A DNA stretch of 64,000 nucleotides, from assembly GCA_012719125.1 (NCBI GenBank), contig JAAYAY010000328.1, forward strand, positions 124,001 to 188,000, given 5' to 3'. The DNA is from Planctomycetaceae bacterium (GTDB lineage Bacteria; Planctomycetota; Planctomycetia; Pirellulales; Thermoguttaceae). The position numbers were made by a program, and so were the translations under genes. Positions 41,749 through 50,900 of this stretch are shown here, in pieces (within the stretch, counting starts at the first letter, position 1; the number at the start of each line of letters is the position of its first letter). Under the pieces are notes generated by a model. That model saw nothing but the letters and a program-made list of their open reading frames with translations. It was not told where the DNA came from and made no database searches.

Positions 41749-44700
41749 GTGGTTTTGGATCATCTGCCAGGGACCTTTTTCGGTCCATCGACCCTCGTTG
41801 AACTGGTTCGCCACCGCGCCAAGCATCAACGTGACGATGTCGCCTTCACGTATTTGATCGACGGCGAGGACGAGACGGAGGATATGACCAATGGGGAGCT
41901 CGACCGGCGTGCGAGAGCGATCGGCGCGTGGCTTGAATCCCACAACCTCGTCGGGGAAAGAGCCCTGTTGCTGTACCCGCCCGGGCTGGAGTTCATTACG
42001 GCGTTCTTTGGTTGCCTGTACGCCGGCGTCGTTGCCGTTCCCGTCTATCCCCCGCGCCGAAACCGTTCTCTGGAACGTATCCAGGCCATCGCCGACGATT
42101 CTGACGCGAAGGTCGCGCTTACCACCGACTCGGTCCTGGAGCGGGTGGAAAAGCTGATCGATGAAACGCCGCACCTGAAGGAACTGACCTGGCTGGCAAC
42201 CTCTCGCCTGGACGACGCAACGGCGGAAGGTTGGGAAATGCCCGATATCCACGCCGACACGCTTGCCTTCCTCCAATACACTTCCGGATCGACGGGCAGT
42301 CCCAAGGGGGTGATGCTCGATCACGCCAACCTGGTCCATAACTCCGCGCTGATTTCCTACGGTTTCGAGCACTCGCGAAGCGGAGTCGGGGTATTCTGGC
42401 TTCCGAGCTATCATGACATGGGATTGATTGGAGGGATCTTGCAGCCCCTCTATGTAGGGCGTCCCAACGTACTCATGTCGCCAATGTCATTCTTGCAGCG
42501 TCCGTTGCGCTGGTTGCGTGCGATCACGAAATACAGGGGGAGCACCTGTGGGGGTCCCAACTTTGCCTATGATCTTTGTGTCCGAAAGATCACCGACGAG
42601 CAGATCGATGAACTCGATCTGAGCAGTTGGGATGTAGCGTTCAACGGGGCCGAGCCGGTCCGAGCCGAGACGCTGGAGGCCTTTTCCGACAGATTTGCCC
42701 GGTGTGGCTTCCGCCGCGAGGCTTTCTATCCCTGTTACGGTCTGGCCGAGGCAACCCTGATTGTGACGGGAGGTTGGGCGAGGCGGCCGCCCGTGATACG
42801 CAGTTTCGACGCCAATGCCCTCGGGGAAGGGCGAGCGAAGATCGTCGATTCCGATTCACCCGCGAGCAAAGCCCTGGTCGGATGCGGCGAGAACCTGCCC
42901 GATCAGCGGGTCGTGATTGCCGATCCGGAAACTCGCACTTCCTGCGGCGAAGGTGAGATCGGCGAGGTTTGGGTGGCCGGTCCGAGTGTCGCCTTGGGAT
43001 ATTGGCGGCGTCCCGACGTAAACCAGGAGATCTTCAAAGCACGACTTGCCGAGAGTGGTGAAGGTCCCTTCCTGCGAACGGGGGATCTCGGTTTCATCCA
43101 TGAAAACGAGTTATTCCTCACGGGGCGGATCAAGGACCTGATCATCCTGCACGGAGTCAACATCTATCCTCAGGACGTGGAACAAACGGTTCAAGAGAGT
43201 CACGAAAGGCTTCGTCCCGACAGCGGCGCCGTGTTTCTTGCGGAGGTCAACGGCCAGGAGAGACTCGTTGCCGTCCATGAGGTCGAGCGTCATCGCACGG
43301 CAGACAACGACGAGATCATCGCGGCGATTCGACGAGCAGTTTCCCGACAACATGAACTCGGCCTCGACGCAGTGGTGCTGGTGAAAGCCGGCAGCGTGCC
43401 CAAGACGACCAGCGGAAAGATCCAGCGCCACGCCTGCCGCAACGGCTATCTGGACGGCACGCTGTCGGTCGTGGCTCAATGGGAAGTGGGGCAGCCTCTG
43501 GACGTCGATGAGCGGCCGATTGCAGCCGTCAAACCCCAAATTCAAGCGGCAGCGCCGGTGCGCAGACCGCTCGCCGAGTCGGCTCCCGGTCGCAACGGAA
43601 GGAAGGCGTCCCTGCCGAAACCGCCGGCAAGTTTCCGGCGTTCGGGGAGCGGGAAGTCGACGGAACAAATCGTCCTGGAGGAGGTCCGCCGGGTGGCTCG
43701 CGACAGGGCCGACGGAATGGATATCGACACCCGGATCACCGAGTTGGGGATGGATTCCCTCGAACGTATGGAAATCGTTGCGGCGCTGGAGGAACGATTC
43801 GGCGGGCGGTTCCCGGAGGAGGTCCTGCCCGGATTGATCACGGCTCGCCAGGTCGTCGACGCCGTGCGCCGCTACCTCGGCGGTGAAGTGCGGGAGGTCA
43901 CCGGGCGTCCGGCGGGATACGAGCCGCCGCCTGAAAGCTACCGGTTTGATCGGTTCCCCGAGTACGTCAAACTACGCGAGGGGCTCGATTTGCTGGAATC
44001 AACCGGGCTGTCCCCGTACTTTGGCGTTCATGAAGGCGTCACTGGCGATACGACGATCATCGACGGGCGCAAGTTGATCAATTTCTCCAGCTACAACTAC
44101 CTCGGAATGTCCGGCGACCCGGTTGTCGTGGAAGCGGCACAACATGCCTGCCAGCGCTACGGCACCAGTGTTTCGGCCAGCCGCCTCGTGTCCGGCGAAA
44201 AAGACCTTCACGGGGACCTGGAACGAGCCATCAGCGATTGGGTCGGCAGCGAGGACGCGATCGTCTACGTGGGGGGGCACTCCACCAACGAGAGTACCAT
44301 CGGGCACCTTTTCGGCCCCGGCGACCTGATCCTGCACGATGCTCTCTCCCACAACAGCATCCTGCAGGGGGCCGTGCTGTCGGGAGCCCGGCGTCGTCCG
44401 TTCCCCCACAACGATTGGGACGCCGCCAACGAAATCCTGGAGAGCTTTCGCCATGAGTATCGTCGCGTGCTGCTCGTGGTGGAAGGTGTGTACAGCATGG
44501 ACGGGGACATTCCGGAGCTTCCCCGGTTCGTTGACGTCAAACGCCGCCATCGGGCGATTCTCATGGTCGATGAAGCCCACTCGATGGGGGTACTCGGCTC
44601 TACGGGGCGAGGCATTTGCGAGCATTTCGGCGTCGATCCGGCGGAAATCGACATCCAGATGGGCACGCTGAGCAAGGCATTTGGCAGTTGCGGAGGGTAT

Positions 44701-45174
44701 ATTGCGGGCAGCCGGGCTCTGGTTGAGTATCTCAAGTACACCTCGCCGGGCTTCGTTTATAGCGTCGGGCTTTCGCCGCCAAATGCCGCGGCGGCGCTGG
44801 CTTCCATCCGGTTGCTCCAGGCGGAGCCGCAAAGGCCCGAACGCCTTCGACAACGAGCCCGGCTGTTTCTCGAACTGGCCAGGAGCCGCGGGATCGATAC
44901 GGGAAGAAGCCAGGACTCGCCGGTGGTTCCTGTGATTCTCGGAAACTCGATGCATGCCCTGCAGCTTTCGAAGGCGTTGTTCGCCCGCGGAATCAATGTC
45001 CAGCCGATCCTCTATCCGGCGGTCGAAGAAAGTGCGGCCCGGCTGCGTTTCTTCGTGACCTCGCTCCACCGTGAGGAACAGATCCGCTTTGCCGTGGACT
45101 GCATCGTTGAGGAATTGGAGAAGATCAACCCTGCCCACCTGATTCGAGCAGCCTCGGGAGAAGCTACGAGCTAG
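41749..45174 (+). CDS. Fatty acyl-AMP ligase / acyl carrier / alpha-oxoamine synthase fusion
   Basis: 1141 residues in three modules. Residues 1-580: adenylation domain with the P-loop motif YTSGSTGSPKGVML (about 177) and catalytic Lys in KTTSGKIQR (about 557). Residues 625-710: acyl carrier with phosphopantetheine Ser 670 in ELGMDSLERM. Residues 740-1130: PLP-dependent alpha-oxoamine synthase (KBL/AONS/serine palmitoyltransferase-like) with SSYNYLGMSG, VDEAHSMGVLG and PLP Lys about 976 in GTLSKAFGSCGGY. The logic is to activate a fatty acid, hold it on the carrier and condense it with an amino acid, releasing CO2. That gives a long-chain amino ketone, the first step of sphingoid- or capnine-like lipids. 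GTG start at 41749 is uncertain. Confidence 0.9.
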   Translation: MVLDHLPGTFFGPSTLVELVRHRAKHQRDDVAFTYLIDGEDETEDMTNGELDRRARAIGAWLESHNLVGERALLLYPPGLEFITAFFGCLYAGVVAVPVYPPRRNRSLERIQAIADDSDAKVALTTDSVLERVEKLIDETPHLKELTWLATSRLDDATAEGWEMPDIHADTLAFLQYTSGSTGSPKGVMLDHANLVHNSALISYGFEHSRSGVGVFWLPSYHDMGLIGGILQPLYVGRPNVLMSPMSFLQRPLRWLRAITKYRGSTCGGPNFAYDLCVRKITDEQIDELDLSSWDVAFNGAEPVRAETLEAFSDRFARCGFRREAFYPCYGLAEATLIVTGGWARRPPVIRSFDANALGEGRAKIVDSDSPASKALVGCGENLPDQRVVIADPETRTSCGEGEIGEVWVAGPSVALGYWRRPDVNQEIFKARLAESGEGPFLRTGDLGFIHENELFLTGRIKDLIILHGVNIYPQDVEQTVQESHERLRPDSGAVFLAEVNGQERLVAVHEVERHRTADNDEIIAAIRRAVSRQHELGLDAVVLVKAGSVPKTTSGKIQRHACRNGYLDGTLSVVAQWEVGQPLDVDERPIAAVKPQIQAAAPVRRPLAESAPGRNGRKASLPKPPASFRRSGSGKSTEQIVLEEVRRVARDRADGMDIDTRITELGMDSLERMEIVAALEERFGGRFPEEVLPGLITARQVVDAVRRYLGGEVREVTGRPAGYEPPPESYRFDRFPEYVKLREGLDLLESTGLSPYFGVHEGVTGDTTIIDGRKLINFSSYNYLGMSGDPVVVEAAQHACQRYGTSVSASRLVSGEKDLHGDLERAISDWVGSEDAIVYVGGHSTNESTIGHLFGPGDLILHDALSHNSILQGAVLSGARRRPFPHNDWDAANEILESFRHEYRRVLLVVEGVYSMDGDIPELPRFVDVKRRHRAILMVDEAHSMGVLGSTGRGICEHFGVDPAEIDIQMGTLSKAFGSCGGYIAGSRALVEYLKYTSPGFVYSVGLSPPNAAAALASIRLLQAEPQRPERLRQRARLFLELARSRGIDTGRSQDSPVVPVILGNSMHALQLSKALFARGINVQPILYPAVEESAARLRFFVTSLHREEQIRFAVDCIVEELEKINPAHLIRAASGEATS

Positions 45175-45568
45175 ACGGAGGGGCGTGAGGCCAAGAGGGA
45201 CAGGGTAACAGCCGCCTTTTCGCCGCATGCGGCCGGGCCAACCATCGGTCGGTGCCCGGTGCTTCGCACGAAAAGGGTGACTGTCACCTTATTTCCGAGG
45301 ATCCCCCAAATGGTCTGTAGCCAGATCAACCGAATGCGTGCTAAAAGTATCCAGACGGGGAGGCTATACTCAGGAGATACGACGTCGCTCCGGTGCAAGG
45401 AACAGCATGGCGGGTCCCATGGGGCTGGCAATGTGACGATTGTTTTTTTGACCGACAGTGGCAGAATGTGTGTTGTCGAATTGACGGTGAGACAGTAATA
45501 ATGGCTTCAGTCAAGGAGTTACTCCGTTAGGATGGCACTTCACGGTTCTTCACCCAAGGGGGTTTAGA
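45175..45568. other. Intergenic region with a short inverted repeat
   Basis: 394 bp with no supported gene. Positions 45274-45290 form a near-perfect inverted repeat (GTGAC, T, GTCAC with flanking AAGG/CTT), resembling the GTGACTGTCACC-type extragenic palindromes common in planctomycetes. A related GGGACAGGGTAACAG lies near 45197. Confidence 0.35.
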
Positions 45569-45754
45569 TTGCTTACGGAACAACAGATCAACCAGAGTTG
45601 GCGACGATTGTTCAACGGCGGGCGGTTCGACGAGAGAACGTTTGAGAAAGCGGAAAGCCTGCTCGGCGAACTACGGCCGGAAAGCCCGCTCCGGCATCGC
45701 CTGGGAACCGAGTTGGAGGAGCTTCGAAAAATGAAGCTCCAGGAACAGAGTTGA
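45569..45754 (+). CDS. Small hypothetical protein (TTG start)
   Basis: 61 residues. AGGGGGT is placed about five bases before TTG at 45569. The product is a soluble, charged, helical protein (TEQQINQSWRRLFNGGRFDE, ESLLGELRPESPLRHRLGTE). It ends 12 bp before a strong terminator, which supports it being a real transcription unit. Function unknown. Confidence 0.6.
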   Translation: MLTEQQINQSWRRLFNGGRFDERTFEKAESLLGELRPESPLRHRLGTELEELRKMKLQEQS

Positions 45755-45766
45755 GCGAAAAATCGG

Positions 45767-45796
45767 AAACGCCGCGAGGAAGACCTCGCGGCGTTT
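45767..45796. terminator. Strong bidirectional intrinsic terminator
   Basis: Perfect 13-bp stem AAACGCCGCGAGG/CCTCGCGGCGTTT with an AAGA tetraloop. The A-run and T-run ends make it a terminator on both strands. It lies between the convergent small ORF (stop 45754) and the BBP7 gene (stop 45839). Confidence 0.88.
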
Positions 45797-45838
45797 GGCA
45801 TTTGTGGACGGGGATATGACCGCAGGTCAGACCGCGGC

Positions 45839-47179
45839 TCAGTAGTTCAACTGTGCACCGAAGTTGAACCCGTGCAGGAATACGTCTTGACGATTGTCGG
45901 CCAAGTCGAGGCCCATGCTCGGCAACCGATAGACGTTCAGATTGGAGCCTCTCGCGATTCCGTCGATCCACATTCCGGTCCAACCGCCGCGGACCGAGAT
46001 AGCGCGCGTCAACTGATACTGGAGGTTGATGCGAAGCTCGATAATCGGACTCCATTCGTTCTCGTGAGCTGCATTGCTGAACGAGGACTTCGACATCAGC
46101 AGGGGGCGCCCTTGCAGGTCGGCCGGTTCGGCGTCGAGTGCCGAGGTGTAGATCTCGCCCGGAGTCCATCGGGAAGCCAATGTTCCCTGCTGGGCAATGT
46201 TCTGGTTATTGAAACCGGCGACAAAACGTCCGGACGTGTCGAGGGTCCAGCGTTCGCTGGTCTTGAACCACCGCAGGGCTACTTGCGGACCGACGATATG
46301 ATTGTCGGCGCTGGTCGCCCAGTAGCTGTCTGCCACGGACGCTCCCGGCGTCCAGAAGGGAACGAGTTCCTCGGGATCTCCTCCAGTGTCATCGTCGCCT
46401 TCGCCCGGGATCCGGTTTCGGGCGTCGACCGAGAAGAGATCGTTGAATTCCAGGTAGCGAGCACCCATATACAGCTCGAGGAAACCGCCGTGGTGCAGCG
46501 GGTGGGTGCGGTAGGAGTACATGAGTTCCACGCCCCACGTCTCGTTCTTGTTTTCGACCTTGAAGTCGTCGAACACGACGGGCAGATCGCGGAGCACCGC
46601 CGGCAGGGCCTCCTCGGCGTCGCGCCCGATGACGAAGATGCGGTCTTCGGGCGGCACGTCCGAAGGGTATGGCGTGCCGACCGGCCACAGGTAGTAGCCC
46701 TGCAGACGGCGACGATTCTCCGTTCCGAACGGCGGGTCGTCCCAAACCATGCTTACGCCGTTGGCGACGATATCATTCTCGCTGTTCGTTTTGAGACGAA
46801 GGGTACCCAACATCCAGCCGTGGTGCTGCCAGCGATCGCCGATTTCGAACCGCTCGCCGTTCTCCCACTGCTGGGTGAAGACGCCCGTGTTGATCGTATT
46901 GGTCTGAATGACGCTTTCGCCCGTATCGGGACCGTACCACGCTTCCCGCCCATTGCTGGGATAGCCGATCGGCACGCCTTCCGGTGCCGAGGTCGACCAG
47001 CGGAGGTAGTCGAAGGAGAAAAAGAACCCTTCCTTCGCCCGGACGCCGCCGCCGTAGCTGCTGATTTCAGCCGGGGCAAACAGTTGTGCGTCCTGCAGGC
47101 CTTGGGCAGACGCGGGAAGTGCCATCAGGCACACTCCCGCCAAGGCGGCCATCCACGTTGTTGTTCGATTGAGCGACAT
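45839..47179 (-). CDS. BBP7 family outer membrane beta-barrel protein
   Basis: 446 residues from ATG at 47179; the upstream extension to 47245 is not signal-like. Signal peptide MAALAGVCLMALPASAQ. The mature start with FFFSFDYLRWSTSAPEGVPIG, alternating beta-strands and a terminal FNFGAQLNY strand ending in an aromatic residue are typical of the planctomycete BBP7 barrel family. Inserted in the outer membrane; whether it is a pore is unknown. Shares a terminator with the convergent small gene. Confidence 0.85.
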   Translation of the reverse strand: MSLNRTTTWMAALAGVCLMALPASAQGLQDAQLFAPAEISSYGGGVRAKEGFFFSFDYLRWSTSAPEGVPIGYPSNGREAWYGPDTGESVIQTNTINTGVFTQQWENGERFEIGDRWQHHGWMLGTLRLKTNSENDIVANGVSMVWDDPPFGTENRRRLQGYYLWPVGTPYPSDVPPEDRIFVIGRDAEEALPAVLRDLPVVFDDFKVENKNETWGVELMYSYRTHPLHHGGFLELYMGARYLEFNDLFSVDARNRIPGEGDDDTGGDPEELVPFWTPGASVADSYWATSADNHIVGPQVALRWFKTSERWTLDTSGRFVAGFNNQNIAQQGTLASRWTPGEIYTSALDAEPADLQGRPLLMSKSSFSNAAHENEWSPIIELRINLQYQLTRAISVRGGWTGMWIDGIARGSNLNVYRLPSMGLDLADNRQDVFLHGFNFGAQLNY

Positions 47180-47953
47180 GATCGTTGACCCAATTTGGTG
47201 TCTTACTTTGATCCCCTGCACCGCACAGGTGGGCGCCGCGCGCATCTCTGTGCAACTCCGGTCATGACGATGGTATCGGACATGCCAGTCGCGCTAGTTG
47301 AGTAAGACTGGTAAGCCCTGAGCAATTTTCCTTCTTTCTGGGTCGTAGCGAACGTATCGGATGTGAGGCGGGGGGAAAGTGGTAAGCTGGAGAGGTGACC
47401 GTTTGACCTTTGGGACCATGGAGACCGCTGTGAGGCGGCCAGTCGCGCTGGGCAAGCCCGGTTCACAGACGTGCCGGAAAGACAAGCGGTAAGAGAGGTT
47501 GCAGTCGATTGCTGTTCAGCGTTTTGGCGAGAACTCCGCCCCTGTTGTCCTGCCGCGAGCGGCGTGAGGATCGCCACCTAATCGAGGTACGCAGCCTAAC
47601 ACTGAAGAGTCGTTCCCGGAGTGCTGTCGGTCTCTGTGTGGGTTTGGCGAGGCATGTCTCCGGTCGCCTGCCTCCCGAATCCACGTCAGATCGCGGGAAA
47701 CGGCCCTGGAACGCGATCCTGGTTCCTCCGACCCCAGGGCCTCCGACCACTTTCCCACGAGTCTGACGGCCCCATCGGGCGGCGAGGAATTCAATTCTCT
47801 TCTTTTTGACTACATTAGGACATCCGATCCTGTCGCCTGAGCTGCCGGGAGAATAGAAAAGTTGGGCAACTTAAGAAGACACGGGCAGCTCAGCCAAAAC
47901 GGCCAAGCTGCCCGCAAGAGCGATATTCTATTGAGGTTGGTGTTTGAGACGTA
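47180..47953. other. Intergenic region, 774 bp
   Basis: Contains the BBP7 upstream region and, at the right end, the 3' hairpin of the giant gene. Short frames conflict on both strands and look random. No RNA gene recognised. Two imperfect copies of CCAGTCGCGCT (near 47284 and 47440) are the only repeats noted. Confidence 0.35.
47882..47914 (-). terminator. Hairpin after the giant gene (candidate terminator)
   Basis: Outer stem CGGGCAGCT/AGCTGCCCG (9 bp) and inner GCC/GGC pair, about 40 bp past the giant gene's stop. On the minus strand it is followed by TGTCTTCTTAAG, a weak T-rich stretch. Confidence 0.55.
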
Positions 47954-50900
47954 TTAGTCGTCGACCCAGCCGTCGTCCAAGAGGACCTTGTCAACGACGG
48001 AGGCGGCCACGTCTTTTGTGTCGCTGCCGGTGGAACGGTAGGTCTTCACCAGGTCGAAGGCGAAGGCCTGATACAGCAGTTCCATTTCCGAGCCGTTCTT
48101 CATGTACATGCTTGCCGAGTCATCGATGGCGATGAGATGGTCGTTGCCCGAGGTATCGCGGAACTTGGCGATATCGTTGGAGCCCGGCGTGCTGTGCGCT
48201 TCGACTCTTTCGAACTTCCGTGCCGTGATCTCGAAGCGGTTGCCCGAATACTCCGCCTTGTGGGCGTGGCCGATGAAGACTTCCTTGTTGGCGCTGTCAT
48301 AGAACCGGGCGATGTCTTTCCCGCCGGCGGTCGATTGGGCGAGGACTTTCTCGAACAGCCGCGTGGTCACGTCGTAGTCGGCCTCGGTGCTATACATACG
48401 GGCCGAGGTCGGCGTGCCGACGAACTTGTCGACGGACTTGGTGTCGAAGACCCTCGCGTAGTCGTTGCCGCCGCCGTCGGCAATGGTCTCGACCTTGTCG
48501 AAGTTCTTGGCACGGAGGTAGAAGCCGCTGCCCCACAGCTTCGCCAGCCCGTCGTCGTACTTGAAGAGATCGTTGCCGGCCCCGTCGTGAAGTTCGGCCC
48601 GATCGGTTCCTTTTGTCGAGTAGCCGTGCACGAAGCGGAAGCCCTTGGCGCGGTGCATGTAGCCGTCGCCGAACATCCGGGCGTACGTGGGTGTTCCGAC
48701 GAACCGGTCCATTCCGTCCGAGTCGTAGAGCTTCGCCTCGTCGAGGCCGCCGTTCAACCCATATCCGTGCACCTCCTCGAAGTTGAGCACCTTGTTGGAG
48801 TAGCCGGTTCCGACCATGATCGTCTCGCCGACTCGCATGATCAGGCTGTCATTACCGGCCGAGTCGCGGAGTTCGGCGTAATCGGCGCCGCCTTTGCCGT
48901 CGACCGTGACGTTTTCGACGTCGGTGGCATTGACGGTGAAGTTTGAGCCGATGAATTGGACTTCGCCCGGTTTGGCGTAGACCTTTTCAGCGCCGTTCGT
49001 GCCGGTGAGGATCACGATATCGTTGCCGCCCATGCCGTCGAAGTTGACGGTCTGGATCGCGGAGGCTACGGTCTGGGCCACGCCGTTAATCTTGACGACC
49101 CAGGTGCTCGGCGTTGCTCCAGCGACGAATTCAAACGTGTCGATTCCGGGCGTGCCGAACAGATTCAACGTGGTGGAGTCTGCGGCGGTCTCGACCGGCG
49201 GATCCACGACGCGTGCGTACACGTCGCTCTGATCTACCGTGATCAGCGTGGTCGGAGCGTCAGGATCGGGAATCTGTACCGTCGTCGTGCCTTCCCACAC
49301 GATCGCGTAGTGTCCGTCGGCGTCCATCGACACGTCGGAGTCGCGTTGATCGCCTTCGATGTCGGCGTTGACTCGATACTCGCCGATGGGAGCGGTCTGA
49401 CCGGGCAGGACGAACAGGGTGCCGTCGGCGTTATACATCTTGGCGAAAATGCCGTATAGTTCGCCCTTGTCGCCTTCCTGTTTGAAGCTCGACCAGGTGA
49501 CGACGAAGTCGCCGTCCGCGTCCATGCTGACGGCCGGCTCGAACTGGTAGCCGGCAGTGAAGTCGTTGACGCGGAACTCGTTGCTGAGCGCGGTGCCCGC
49601 GGCGCTGTAGCGGCGAGCGTAGACGCCGTAACCGCCGAAGGCATCCTGACCCATGCTCTGCCAGGCGATCACGAAGTTGCCCGCATCATCCATGGCAATG
49701 CGCGACATCTCCTGCCGATCGGTCTGGTACTGGTTGACCATGAACTCGCCGCCCAGCTTGGCGCCCGCGGCGCTGAAGCGTTGAGCGAAGACGCCCATGG
49801 AGCCGTTGTCCTGCTCGGCGGAAGTCCAGGTGACGGCGAAGTCGCCGTCGTTGTCCATCGCAACGTCAGGATACTGGTGATTGTTGCCGGTCGTCGTGTT
49901 CACACGGAACTCGGCGCCTCCCGTGCCGTCGAGCGTGAACTGTCTGGCGATGATGCCGCCGTGATCGTGGCTGAGCCAGGTCACGACGAATTGTCCCATG
50001 GCGTTCATGGCCACCGCAGGCTGGGTCTGCAGCCCGTCCCGGTTCACGTTGACCAGGATCTGATCGCCGCCGCCCTGGCCGTGAGCGTCGAAGACTCTGG
50101 CGAAGATGCCGGTCTGGTCGAGTTTCTCGTCGGTGCCCTGACCTTCACCTTCCCACACGACCACGAAGTTGCCGTAATCGTCGATCGCGACGTCGGGACG
50201 GCTTTGCGGACCGGTGGTGTAGGTGCTGACCAGGATTTCGCCGCTGGTCGGCTCTCCGTAGCGGTCGAACATCCGAGCGTAAACATTGGTGTAGACGATC
50301 GGTTCGTCGGCCAGGTCGACAATGGGAGCGCCGGTGTCGTCCAGAGCGGGATCGTTCATGCTGGTCCAGACGACGACGTAGCGACCGTCGGCGGCTCTGG
50401 CCACTGCCGGATCGAATTGGTCGAGATCCGATTCGTTGTGGACGAGCACGTCTTCGTCGTCCTCGCCGGGAGTGCCCGGATAAGGCAGGGGGGCGTCGTT
50501 CCCGTCGATGGTGAAGCTGATGCTGAACGGAGCACCGGGGGCGCCGTCGTAGTTGCCGTCCAGGCGGTTCTCGAAGAGATCCTCGATCGTATCGCGGGCC
50601 GTGAGGACGTACGTACCGCGAGCCAGCGGCTGACTGCCGGTGAGCGACGGGTCGTCGTCCACGAAGATGACGGCTTGGTACTTGTTGGTTGACGGGTCGA
50701 GGAAGAACTGAATATCGGTAATGCCGCCCGCGACGATCTGGGTCCCCTCGGTCGCGCTGCGGTATCTGGTCAACTGCCAGTTGTTGAGGTTCAGCACGCT
50801 CTCCCTGCCCGCATCGCCGCCCAGTACATTCAGGTCCTCGCCGAAGGTGAGAACGATTGCAGTGACGCTTTCCTCGAAGGTGTCGCCGTCGATGAGGCGA

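Noticed and set aside
45872-47188. 438-codon plus-strand frame across the BBP7 gene
   Set aside because: The minus-strand product has a signal peptide, barrel strands and a terminal aromatic residue; the plus frame has neither domains nor a sensible start.
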